64,000 nt of DNA from positions 1 to 64,000 of the forward strand of contig DHVZ01000087.1 of the NCBI GenBank assembly GCA_002412925.1, in the 5' to 3' direction. Shown in pieces: positions 18,089-25,716 of this stretch. Numbering within the stretch: the stretch's first letter is position 1; every line of letters starts with the position of its first letter. Position numbers and translations under genes: made by a program. The notes below the pieces were generated by a model. It ran no database searches, was not told the origin of the DNA, and worked only from the letters and a program-made list of their open reading frames with translations. Source of the stretch: Anaerolineales bacterium UBA5195 (lineage in GTDB: Bacteria > Chloroflexota > Anaerolineae > Anaerolineales > Villigracilaceae).

Positions 18089-19279
18089 TTAATCTAAACA
18101 GTCCATTAAGGGCCTTTGCGCAATCAGATTATCTATCTCGCTGAAAAGCTCTTTCTGAATCTGTGGATCTTGAGATCTCAGTTTGGTGGTTAGCTCCTGG
18201 AGCTCAATTGTCCCGGCCGGGTCAGACAACTTCAGCAGTGAATCGGCGGCATAATACTTTACATTAAAGCTCCCCTCTCCAGCCAGCATGTCACGCAAGG
18301 TTTTGACAGCCTGACAACACTCAAAGTATCTTAAATTGATTGCAACGTGGCCTCGAACACCAAGGGTAGGATCTTGGCTGGCAGCTTCCAGTGAAAACTG
18401 AAGCGCCTGTGGTGATTGCTCGAGCCACCAGAGGGCTAGCGCTGCATCAATCTTGAACCCGAGTAAAAAATCCCCGGTATCGGCGGTGAGCTGATTTTTC
18501 AGAACGCCGATAGCTTCCTTAACTCCGAGCCCCCCCAGCGATAACACCACGCGCGTATCATGCGAACCGTTATGCAGCAACGCCAAAAGTTCCCCAGCTA
18601 ACTGAGGGGTTACTTCAATCCGGCTCCGAATGTCATAGTACGATTCTAGCCGTGAAGTAGATCCAGAGCCTCTTTCCACAAGGCTGAAAATGGTTTCCAG
18701 ATGATCCGGGATCGATGGCTCGTTTTCATACAATAATCCTGCTGGAACACTTGAAAAATATCCAGCAACATAGACCAGCCCGCTAGGGCCAGCGACTTCA
18801 CGATACCCCATCCCATCAATCCCTTTTAACCGGGGTGTCCGTTTCAAAAAACTGGTTATATGCCCGAGCGAAGAGGATCTCAGCTCCATACATTGGGTAG
18901 CTTGTTTGAAGAATTCGTCTGCCTCAAGGCCCAGGAGTTGAGCGCTGCGATAAAGTAGTGTCAAACGCATGGTCATACTGCGCTCATCCGGTTCCTTGGC
19001 CAGGGCCATGGCAACCAAGCCACAGGCCAATAAATCAGGATTTTGCTTTCTGACACTCAGCATAGACATCCGTTCCCCAAATAACTGCAAAATACCGCCT
19101 GCCTGCCGGGTCATCACCGAAAAGAGGTTCTGGCGTTCTTTGGGGGTCCCCTCAATCACACCTGACACAATTGCCAAGATCCTTTCGTCAGTTGCACATG
19201 GTAAGGTGGCTCCGATATAAACATCTGGAATGGTTTCCAAATATTCAATTAGTTGTTGATCTGTATTCCCCTGGGAGTT
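18089..19279 (-). CDS. Uncharacterised protein, HEAT-like C-terminal half
   Basis: 396 residues, not recognised. The start ATG at 19279 has GGAGG four bases upstream; a longer in-frame start 44 codons upstream has no ribosome site. The N-terminal half looks soluble and helical. The C-terminal half contains helical pairs such as LAGELLALLHNGSHDTRVVL, LGVRGHVAINLRYFE and VKYYAADSLLKLSDPA, spaced like HEAT or PBS-lyase repeats. It stands alone between two repeat-rich gaps, which suggests an accessory gene. Confidence 0.72.
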   Translation of the reverse strand, partial: NSQGNTDQQLIEYLETIPDVYIGATLPCATDERILAIVSGVIEGTPKERQNLFSVMTRQAGGILQLFGERMSMLSVRKQNPDLLACGLVAMALAKEPDERSMTMRLTLLYRSAQLLGLEADEFFKQATQCMELRSSSLGHITSFLKRTPRLKGIDGMGYREVAGPSGLVYVAGYFSSVPAGLLYENEPSIPDHLETIFSLVERGSGSTSRLESYYDIRSRIEVTPQLAGELLALLHNGSHDTRVVLSLGGLGVKEAIGVLKNQLTADTGDFLLGFKIDAALALWWLEQSPQALQFSLEAASQDPTLGVRGHVAINLRYFECCQAVKTLRDMLAGEGSFNVKYYAADSLLKLSDPAGTIELQELTTKLRSQDPQIQKELFSEIDNLIAQRPLMDCLD

Positions 19280-19547
19280 CATTTTTCCTCCATAAAGGTT
19301 CGATGGTTTTTCTTTGCCGCCCAACGGCTTATAGGCAGTCAAAGCACAAACTGGATTAACTATAGCACTTATTGTAAAAATTATCCCTAACGTTATAATC
19401 AAAAGAGCCAATCTGCAATGGAGTAGATACCCATAAAAGAAACCGAACTTTTAGGCAAGCTCATGCCAGGTCATCCTGACCTACTCCCGATAACAGAAAA
19501 TCTCAGGGAGAAAGACAGCCTTCCCGAAGTCAGACCAGAATATAATA

Positions 19548-19708
19548 TTGAGATAATAGTTAACTCAAGTTGCACCTTCTTCTTTGACCCTGTCATTCTG
19601 AGCCGCCAATGCTCTTTGGCGGCGAAGAATCTTGCAAATCGGTCTGGTAGACCCTTCGGTCGCGAAAAGCACGCTCCCTCAGGGTGACATGTTTCTTTAT
19701 TATCTCAA
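19548..19708. repeat. Nested inverted-repeat element
   Basis: The outer arms TTGAGATAATA (19548-19558) and its exact complement (19698-19708) enclose an inner imperfect pair: TGTCATTCTGAG (19591-19602) and CTCAGGGTGACA (19678-19689), matching at 10 of 12 positions. GAAGAATCTT and AGACCCTTCG sit between. No ORF. The TGTCATTCTGAG...CTCAGGGTGACA form resembles a dispersed repeat common in environmental bacterial genomes (from memory). The rest of the 19279-19744 gap shows nothing else. Confidence 0.65.
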
Positions 19709-19743
19709 GGTAGCAGCTCTAAAACATTAATCCGAGCTAAATT

Positions 19744-21978
19744 ATGGACAAACTACGCAGTCTCAAATTCCCCTTCACTGTTCTTGCTGTTGTTTTGATT
19801 GTTCTGCTCGCCTGGACCTTACGCTGGCGGGCCGTGACGATGCTGCCCGGCGATTACGACGAGGATGATTACCTGCGCGCCGCCCAGCAGTACGCGGCCC
19901 TGCTCCGCACCGGGGATTGGCAAGGTTTCACTGAGACCAATTACCGCCCGGAACATCCACCGCTGGCAAAGATCGTCTTTGGGTTCAGCCTGCTCTCCGC
20001 GCCCGAAGCGCCGCTGCTCCCTGACCGTCCAACCACCGCCCAACCCGACAAGTTCCTGCCCAAAGAACAACTGCGCGCCGCGCGGACTTCCGGCGCGATG
20101 CTCGGCACGTTGACGGTTGCCCTGCTGGCCCTGGTCAACCCATTGGCGGGTCTGTTCCTGGCCGTGCATGGGATGACGATCAAATACGTCGACCAGGTCA
20201 TGCTCGAAGCCCTGCCCGCGCTGACCAGCCTGGTGATGGTGCTCGCCTATCAAAAGAGTAGGGGCGACGCACTGCGTCGCCCCTACTGGCTGGTATTTTC
20301 TGCCGTATTTTTAGGGCTGACGGCCGCTTCCAAGTACCTGTACTGCGCGGTGGGGATTGCCATTCTGGTCGATTGGTATCTGGATTACTGTAGGGGCGAC
20401 GCACTGCGTCGCCCCTACAGAGCGATGCTGCTCTGGGGCTTGCTCGCCATCGCCGTCTTTTTTGCCGCCAACCCCTATCTCTGGCCCGATCCCATCGGAC
20501 GGTTGAAAGAATCGGTCTTTTATCATGTGGGGTACTCCAGCGGCGCGTCCGAAGTCCAGCAGGCCAACTTTCCCGTCTGGCAGCCGCTCGTCTGGCTGAA
20601 CACCTCGCCTTACTCCTGGCACGAGGGGGTTTTCCTGCTGGGCCTCGACCCACTGATCGCCCTGTTCGCTGCCTTTGGCCTTGTCCGCCTGTGGAGAAAA
20701 GAACGCGTCTACGCGCTCTGGCTGGGTCTCGGTCTCTTTTTCCTGCTGCTCTGGCCGACGAAATGGCCGCAGTACATCCTCATGTTGACTGTTCCGCTCT
20801 CGCTGGCGGCTGCCCACGGCGTGCTGGCGCTAATCATCCAACCCATTCAAAACTGGTGGGCCGCCGTAACCGACCGGGCGGTGCGTCGCACCGTGTTAAA
20901 CGGGACTTTTTCCAACCCTGAGCATCCCCGATTAAGCGAAATTAGCTTCAAGGTTTGGTGCGACGCACTCCTGGGCGAGAAGCCTGTCGCCCGAACCGAC
21001 TTGCGCCAGGCTTTGCCCTGGCTGGTTCCCGGCCTGCTGGCTTTTGCCGTTTTCACTCTGCTGCCCCTGCTCTTCCAGTTTGGCGTCTCGCTGACCGATT
21101 TCAACAGCGTTTCAATCCGGGACGGGCTGAACGGCGGCATCTGGCGCGAGGTTTGGGGCGGGCTGACAGGACAAATCCCCCCCGCTTCGACCGAATTCCC
21201 CTTCCGCTCGAAAGAGGTCAACTTCACCGGGCCAAGCTCCTATCTGCCGGTGCTCGATTACATCACCGGCGGCGGCATCCTGGTCTTCAATCTGCTTTGG
21301 ACAATTGTTTCCGTGGCCCTGCAAACGGCGCTCGGCCTGGGCGCCGCCCTGCTGCTCTGGCAGCCGGGGATCAAACTCCGGCGCGGCTGGGAGCTGCTCT
21401 TCATCCTGCCCTGGGCGATCCCCGAAATGATTGGCGCGCTGATGTGGTTGAACATTTTTGCGCCGACCACCGGCTGGTTAAGCCTGGCGGTGCAAACCCA
21501 CGGAGATCAAATCCCCTTTGCCTTTTTCACCGGCTGGGAACGCAGCCCGAGCCTCTGGGCGCTCGTCCTTTTGATTGCCACCCTCTGGTACGGGTTCCCC
21601 TTCATGATGCTGGCGGCCAGCGCCGGGTTGAAACTGGTTCCGCTCGAAGTCTTCGACGCCGCCCAACTGGACGGCGCGAACGCTTGGCAGACCTTCCGGC
21701 ATGTCACCTGGCCGCTCCTGATGCCGCTGGTCGTCCCAGCCATCATCATCCGTGGGATTTTTGCCTTCAACCAGTTCTATCTGTTCCAGGTTTTCCAGAT
21801 CGGGCAGGGCACGCTGGCCACGCTTTCTTACAACTTCTTCAACCCGAGCGGTTACTTCATCAACGGGCAGTTCGCCATTTCAGCGGTGCTCAATATCCTG
21901 ACGATGCTGATCCTGATCGGGTTTGTGATCCTGTTCAACCGCTGGAGCAAAGCCAGGGAGGGCGTGACCTATGCGTAA
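19744..21978 (+). CDS. Glycosyltransferase-like membrane domain fused to a MalF-type ABC permease
   Basis: 744 residues. Residues 1 to about 380 form a polytopic membrane domain resembling GT39/ArnT-type glycosyltransferases, with acidic DYDEDDYLRAAQQYA (about 38-52) in the first extracytoplasmic loop and NYRPEHPPLAKIVFGFS after it. From about residue 415 on it is a sugar-ABC permease of MalF type: membrane start LRQALPWLVPGLLAF, FILPWAIPEMIGALMWL, and the EAA loop LEVFDAAQLDGANAWQTF. Two 9-residue insertions, RGDALRRPY at 173-181 and 217-225, are encoded by identical DNA palindromes. The stop overlaps the MalG-like gene by 8 bases. No binding protein or ATPase gene is adjacent. The fusion is read straight from one open frame; an assembly or frameshift artefact cannot be ruled out. 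Confidence 0.85.
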   Translation: MDKLRSLKFPFTVLAVVLIVLLAWTLRWRAVTMLPGDYDEDDYLRAAQQYAALLRTGDWQGFTETNYRPEHPPLAKIVFGFSLLSAPEAPLLPDRPTTAQPDKFLPKEQLRAARTSGAMLGTLTVALLALVNPLAGLFLAVHGMTIKYVDQVMLEALPALTSLVMVLAYQKSRGDALRRPYWLVFSAVFLGLTAASKYLYCAVGIAILVDWYLDYCRGDALRRPYRAMLLWGLLAIAVFFAANPYLWPDPIGRLKESVFYHVGYSSGASEVQQANFPVWQPLVWLNTSPYSWHEGVFLLGLDPLIALFAAFGLVRLWRKERVYALWLGLGLFFLLLWPTKWPQYILMLTVPLSLAAAHGVLALIIQPIQNWWAAVTDRAVRRTVLNGTFSNPEHPRLSEISFKVWCDALLGEKPVARTDLRQALPWLVPGLLAFAVFTLLPLLFQFGVSLTDFNSVSIRDGLNGGIWREVWGGLTGQIPPASTEFPFRSKEVNFTGPSSYLPVLDYITGGGILVFNLLWTIVSVALQTALGLGAALLLWQPGIKLRRGWELLFILPWAIPEMIGALMWLNIFAPTTGWLSLAVQTHGDQIPFAFFTGWERSPSLWALVLLIATLWYGFPFMMLAASAGLKLVPLEVFDAAQLDGANAWQTFRHVTWPLLMPLVVPAIIIRGIFAFNQFYLFQVFQIGQGTLATLSYNFFNPSGYFINGQFAISAVLNILTMLILIGFVILFNRWSKAREGVTYA
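20258..20286. repeat. 29-nt perfect palindrome inside a coding region (copy 1)
   Basis: Fourteen-base arms starting GTAGGGGCGACGCA and ending TGCGTCGCCCCTAC around a single C. It encodes RGDALRRPY within the fusion protein and is identical to the copy at 20390. Confidence 0.9.
20390..20418. repeat. 29-nt perfect palindrome inside a coding region (copy 2)
   Basis: Identical in sequence to 20258-20286, 132 bases downstream and in the same reading frame, so it yields the same nine residues. Flanking bases differ, which argues for separate insertion rather than a tandem duplication. Confidence 0.9.
20881..20968. repeat. Inverted repeat at the domain junction of the fusion gene
   Basis: GTGCGTCGCACC (20881-20892, itself nearly palindromic) is complementary to GGTGCGACGCAC (20957-20968). 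The 64 bases between encode a low-complexity linker where the glycosyltransferase-like half ends and the MalF half begins. Its GCGACGCA core matches the arms of the 29-nt palindromes nearby. Confidence 0.6.
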
Positions 21979-22819
21979 AATCAGCTTCCTGCGGCAGATT
22001 GGTTCCCAATTACTCCTGGCCGTGATCGGCCTGTACGTGATCCTGCCAATCTGGGGCATGATCCGCCTGGCCTTCGACGGTTCCCTGCTGGCCCGCCCGA
22101 CTGAGTTCCGCTGGCTGCCGAAAGTCTTTTCCCTCGACGCCTTTTTCAAGGTGCTGGATAAGCCCTATCAATCCGTCAATTTCAGCACCCTGCTGGGGAA
22201 CAGCCTGACCGTTTCCTTCGGCGCGGCCTTGATTGCCATGCTTTTGGGCGCCAGCCTGGCCTACGCCTTCGCCCGTTTCCGTTTCCCGGGCCGCCAGCCG
22301 GGGCTGTTCCTGCTGCTGTTGACCGCGCTCCTGCCGCCGATCGCCTTTACCACGCCGCTTTACATCGTTTTGAGCATTCTCAAAATCCGCACCACGCTGC
22401 TCGGCCTGACCATCGTCTACGCGGCCTTCGCCATGCCTTTCTGCATCTGGAACATGCGCGCCGCCTTCCAGGCCATCCCCAAGGAGTTGGAAGAAGCCGC
22501 CTGCCTGGATGGCGCCGGGAACCTGACGACCTTCATGTACATCACCCTGCCGCTGGCCCTGCCTTCCATCGCTGTGGCCGCGCTGATCGCCTTCCTGATG
22601 GCTTACTCGGAATTTGCCATCGGCTGGCTGTTCGTCGAAAAGCCCGCGACCGTCACGCTGGCCATGTCGATCTATGCGATGGTGCAGACCGGCAACGCCC
22701 AACCCTGGAGCTACCTTGGTTCGCTGGTCTTGATCATGTCCGCGCCGGTGGTGGCAATTTTCCTGCTGCTCCAGCGCACCCTGCTCGACCGGATGATGTT
22801 CGGAGTCACCGGTGATTAG
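21971..22819 (+). CDS. MalG-type sugar ABC transporter permease
   Basis: 282 residues with about six membrane helices and the EAA loop IPKELEEAACLDGAGNLTTF, which contacts the transporter ATPase. It overlaps the preceding fusion gene by 8 bases and prmC by 8 bases, so it is co-translated. It should pair with the MalF half of the preceding gene to form a carbohydrate importer channel. The binding protein and MsmX-like ATPase must be encoded elsewhere. Confidence 0.92.
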   Translation: MRKISFLRQIGSQLLLAVIGLYVILPIWGMIRLAFDGSLLARPTEFRWLPKVFSLDAFFKVLDKPYQSVNFSTLLGNSLTVSFGAALIAMLLGASLAYAFARFRFPGRQPGLFLLLLTALLPPIAFTTPLYIVLSILKIRTTLLGLTIVYAAFAMPFCIWNMRAAFQAIPKELEEAACLDGAGNLTTFMYITLPLALPSIAVAALIAFLMAYSEFAIGWLFVEKPATVTLAMSIYAMVQTGNAQPWSYLGSLVLIMSAPVVAIFLLLQRTLLDRMMFGVTGD

Positions 22820-23648
22820 GTCTCTGGCAGCACGGCTCCCCGGCGAAACGGCCACGCTCGATGCGCAGGTACTCCTGGCGCACGTCACCGGGCGGAGCCG
22901 CGCCTGGCTCTTGAGTCACCCCGAGCTAAGTCTCACCCCGGAGCAGGAAAAAAACCTCGAAACGGACATCCACCAGTTGCAGGCTGGCAAACCTTTGCCC
23001 TACGTGCTCGGTCACTGGGAATTTTTTGGGCTGGATTTTAGCGTCACGCCCGAAGTGCTGATTCCACGCCCGGAAACGGAACTGCTGATCGAGACCGCCC
23101 TGGCCCACACCCGGACTCACCCTAAAACTTATCCCCGCTTTCTCGATGTTGGTACCGGCTCTGGCATTATCCCCATCACCCTGGCGGTTCACGTACCCCA
23201 CGCCGAACTCGTCGCAACGGACATCTCCTCCGCAGCCCTGGCTGTGGCCCGCGCGAACGCTGAAAAACACGGTGTTACCGAGCGGGTTCGATTTATCGAA
23301 GCCGATCTATTGCCAGACGATTTGCAGCCAGCCACTTTTGACCTGCTTACGGCCAATCTGCCCTACATCCCCACCGAAACGCTGAAAGAACTGGAGGTCT
23401 TCGGCAAGGAACCGACTCTGGCGCTGGATGGCGGCCCCGACGGGCTGGATCTGATCCGGCGGCTGTTGGCCCGGATAACGGCGAATAATGCTCCGGGGAG
23501 TTCGATCTTGCTTGAAATCGAGGCGCGGCAAGGGTTGGCGGTCAAGGAACTGGCGCGGCAAGCCTTCCCAGCCGCCGATGTCCAGATAAAAAAAGACCTG
23601 GCGGGGCACGACCGCCTGGCAGTGATTAATACTAAATTACTATGGTAA
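22812..23648 (+). CDS. prmC: Release factor glutamine methyltransferase PrmC
   Basis: 278 residues. A helical N-terminal domain precedes a SAM-binding fold with FLDVGTGSGIIPITLAV and the FDLLTANLPYIPTE motif. PrmC N5-methylates the Gln of the GGQ motif in release factors such as PrfA (16645). The catalytic motif reads NLPY, not the common NPPY. GTG start overlapping the MalG gene by 8 bases, an odd operon partner for a transporter. Confidence 0.93.
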   Translation: MIRSLAARLPGETATLDAQVLLAHVTGRSRAWLLSHPELSLTPEQEKNLETDIHQLQAGKPLPYVLGHWEFFGLDFSVTPEVLIPRPETELLIETALAHTRTHPKTYPRFLDVGTGSGIIPITLAVHVPHAELVATDISSAALAVARANAEKHGVTERVRFIEADLLPDDLQPATFDLLTANLPYIPTETLKELEVFGKEPTLALDGGPDGLDLIRRLLARITANNAPGSSILLEIEARQGLAVKELARQAFPAADVQIKKDLAGHDRLAVINTKLLW

Positions 23649-23678
23649 GCCGGAGAAATTGGGTGTATAAGAAAGATT

Positions 23679-24296
23679 ATGAAAACCAAAATACTTGCCA
23701 TCAATGACCCCGAAGCCCTCGCCACCGCCATAGACCTGCTCACCAGCGGCGGAATGGTGGCTTTTCCAACCGACACGGTCTACGGGTTGGGTGCGCTGGC
23801 ATTTGACGAACAGGCAGTCAGCAAGATCTCAGATATCAAGGGTCGGGAGGCGGGAAAAGCAATCCCGGTGCTGATCAGCGATATCGGCCAATTAAGTCGT
23901 GTGGCTGCCGGGGTCAGCTCAAATTGTGAAAAACTGGCGCGTCGTTTCTGGCCAGGGCCGCTAACGATTATCCTGCCACGCCACACCTCGATTCCAGACG
24001 CAGTGACGCAATTGAGTACTGTGGGGGTGAGAATTCCAAATTTTGCGCCCACGCTGGAACTGCTCAAGCTGACCGGCCCGCTGGCTGTCACCTCGGCAAA
24101 CATGTCTGGCCAGGGCAGTTCATCGACGGCGCACGGCGTGCTGGCCCAATTGGATGGGAAAATCCCGCTCATTCTGGATGGCGGCGTCACACCAGGCGGC
24201 ATGCCGTCAACAGTCGTGGACTGTTCTCAAACAGAGCCAATCATCGTCCGCGCAGGACCAATCTCGCTTGAACAAATCTTGAATGCCCTGGCCTGA
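23679..24296 (+). CDS. tsaC: L-threonylcarbamoyladenylate synthase (TsaC/Sua5/YrdC family)
   Basis: 205 residues, a lone YrdC domain without the Sua5 C-terminal extension. Motifs include GGMVAFPTDTVYGLGALAF and the nucleotide-binding KGREAGKAIPVLI. It makes threonylcarbamoyl-AMP from Thr, bicarbonate and ATP for the t6A modification of tRNA. The partner enzyme TsaD is convergent at 24647. It lies 30 bases after prmC. Confidence 0.94.
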   Translation: MKTKILAINDPEALATAIDLLTSGGMVAFPTDTVYGLGALAFDEQAVSKISDIKGREAGKAIPVLISDIGQLSRVAAGVSSNCEKLARRFWPGPLTIILPRHTSIPDAVTQLSTVGVRIPNFAPTLELLKLTGPLAVTSANMSGQGSSSTAHGVLAQLDGKIPLILDGGVTPGGMPSTVVDCSQTEPIIVRAGPISLEQILNALA

Positions 24297-24407
24297 GCCG
24301 GAGCGACCCGCCCAGGCCCAGGAGGCAAACTTTCCAAATGCTAAGGCTCCATTTAGCTTTTACTCAGGCATGGCTTATCTTCGTCCATATAATAAAAATT
24401 ACATTCT

Positions 24408-24463
24408 CCCAACGAACCCCCGTCGAGACCTGGGCCGGTCTCCAAGCGGGGGTTGGGTTTTTT
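24408..24463 (+). terminator. Branched intrinsic terminator
   Basis: AACCCCCG (24415-24422) pairs with CGGGGGTT (24447-24454). Inside it GAGACC (24425-24430) pairs with GGTCTC (24437-24442). GGGTTTTTT follows. It ends the prmC-tsaC transcript. Confidence 0.85.
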
Positions 24464-24493
24464 AATAGGCTTAACCAGTTTTAGAAATAATAT

Positions 24494-24631
24494 GGGCCTC
24501 CAGGATTTTCCTACCTGCCCTGATAGGTTTACAGGGTACGGGGTGAAAAGTGCCGCCTTTGGGGTATGAGCGTGCGTACGCACGCTCATACCCCAAAGGC
24601 GAAGTCTTACCACGGAGATTCCAAAAGAGCC
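24494..24631. mobile_element. MITE-like element, copy 1, with 8-bp target duplication
   Basis: 138 bp, no ORF. It is flanked by perfect direct repeats AATAATAT at 24486-24493 and 24632-24639. The left end GGGCCTCCAGGATTTTCC and the right end (read inward GGCTCTTTTGGAATCTCC) are imperfect inverted repeats. A 48-nt perfect palindrome at 24554-24601 is centred on GTAC. Copy 2 at 44725 shares both ends and the palindrome, with the arms changed in a compensatory way. This copy carries about 31 extra bases on the left side. The 8-bp duplication and the inward-read right end resemble ISL3-family ends as I remember them; that link is inference. Confidence 0.85.
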
Positions 24632-24646
24632 AATAATATTTGACTT

Positions 24647-25705
24647 CTACAACAACGGCCAGGTGGGCATGACATCGATATCAAGGGCCGAGGTATGCCC
24701 CAGCGCCAAGCGGAAGTAGCCAGCCGCGGCGATCATGGCGGCGTTATCGGTGCAATAGGCAAATTTGGGGATATTGACTTTAAATTCATCCTGCCCAAGG
24801 AAGGCTGCGCGCAGGGCCGTGTTGGCCGAGACACCCCCAGCCACCAGAATTTCCTTCGCACCGAATTCACGCGCGGCGGCCACCGTTTTTGCCAGCAAAG
24901 TATCCACGATGGCCGCCTGGAAACTGGCAGCCAGATCAGCAACCGGGATTACCTCTCCGGCGGCCTGCATGCGGCGAACTTCGTACAGTATGGATGTTTT
25001 GACCCCGCTAAATGAGAAATCCCACGGGTTGTCCATGCGCGCGCGCGGAAAGTTGAAAGCCTTTGGGTCGCCATCATTGGCCGTTTTTTGAATGGCTGGG
25101 CCGCCAGGATAGGGCAATCCCAGCAAACGGGCAGTTTTATCGAAGGCTTCGCCCGCCGCATCGTCGAGGGTCGCGCCCAGGCGGCGGTAAGTCAGGTGGT
25201 CTGTCATCAAGTTTAACTCGGTGTGCCCACCTGAGACGAGCAAGGCCAGAATTGGAAACTGCGGGGCCGGGGGAGCCTCCGTACCAGATTCGCCCCCTGG
25301 CAAAGACAGGGGACTTTCGTACACCCACGACGAATAAATATGCCCCTCAAGGTGGTTGACACCAACAAGCGGCTTGTTTGCGCCGAGCGCCAACCCTTTG
25401 GCCGCGTTTAACCCAACCACGAGCGAACCGGCCAGGCCGGGCCCGCGCGTTACGGCAATCGCATCAACGTCAGCCAGGGTCAGGTGCGCCTGGGCCAGCG
25501 CCTGCTCGATGACCGGGATGATACTCAAAACGTGCTGGCGCGAGGCGACTTCGGGGAAAACGCCGCCATAACGGGCATGAATGTCCATCTGCGAGGCAAC
25601 CACAGACGAAAGCAACGCGCGTCCGTTTTCAATCACGGCAGCAGCTGTCTCATCACAGGACGATTCGATGGCAAGGATGCGGGCAGAAGGCAAGTTAGTC
25701 ATCAT
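24647..25705 (-). CDS. tsaD: tRNA N6-adenosine threonylcarbamoyltransferase TsaD
   Basis: 352 residues from the ATG at 25705 (tandem ATG at 25702; an in-frame GTG at 25732 overlaps the upstream gene). It has the ASKHA fold with ILAIESSCDETAAAV, metal-binding His pair in GVNHLEGHIYSSW, LALLVSGGHTEL and LVAGGVSANTALR. It transfers the threonylcarbamoyl group to A37 of tRNA with TsaB and TsaE, which are not in this window. It follows the M24 peptidase within 11 bases, and its stop lies 8 bases from the MITE target duplication. Confidence 0.95.
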   Translation of the reverse strand: MMTNLPSARILAIESSCDETAAAVIENGRALLSSVVASQMDIHARYGGVFPEVASRQHVLSIIPVIEQALAQAHLTLADVDAIAVTRGPGLAGSLVVGLNAAKGLALGANKPLVGVNHLEGHIYSSWVYESPLSLPGGESGTEAPPAPQFPILALLVSGGHTELNLMTDHLTYRRLGATLDDAAGEAFDKTARLLGLPYPGGPAIQKTANDGDPKAFNFPRARMDNPWDFSFSGVKTSILYEVRRMQAAGEVIPVADLAASFQAAIVDTLLAKTVAAAREFGAKEILVAGGVSANTALRAAFLGQDEFKVNIPKFAYCTDNAAMIAAAGYFRLALGHTSALDIDVMPTWPLL

Positions 25706-25716
25706 AAACAGCGCAA

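Noticed and set aside
20955..22025. 356-residue Arg/Pro-rich open frame on the plus strand
   Set aside because: Its composition is that of a shifted frame of the permease gene, with no motifs.
22010..22888. 292-residue minus-strand open frame rich in Gly, Gln and Arg
   Set aside because: It is the antisense of the MalG-like permease and shows no domain.
24408..24463. Branched stem considered as a riboswitch
   Set aside because: It lies downstream of tsaC, not in a leader, and ends in a T-run, so it is a terminator.
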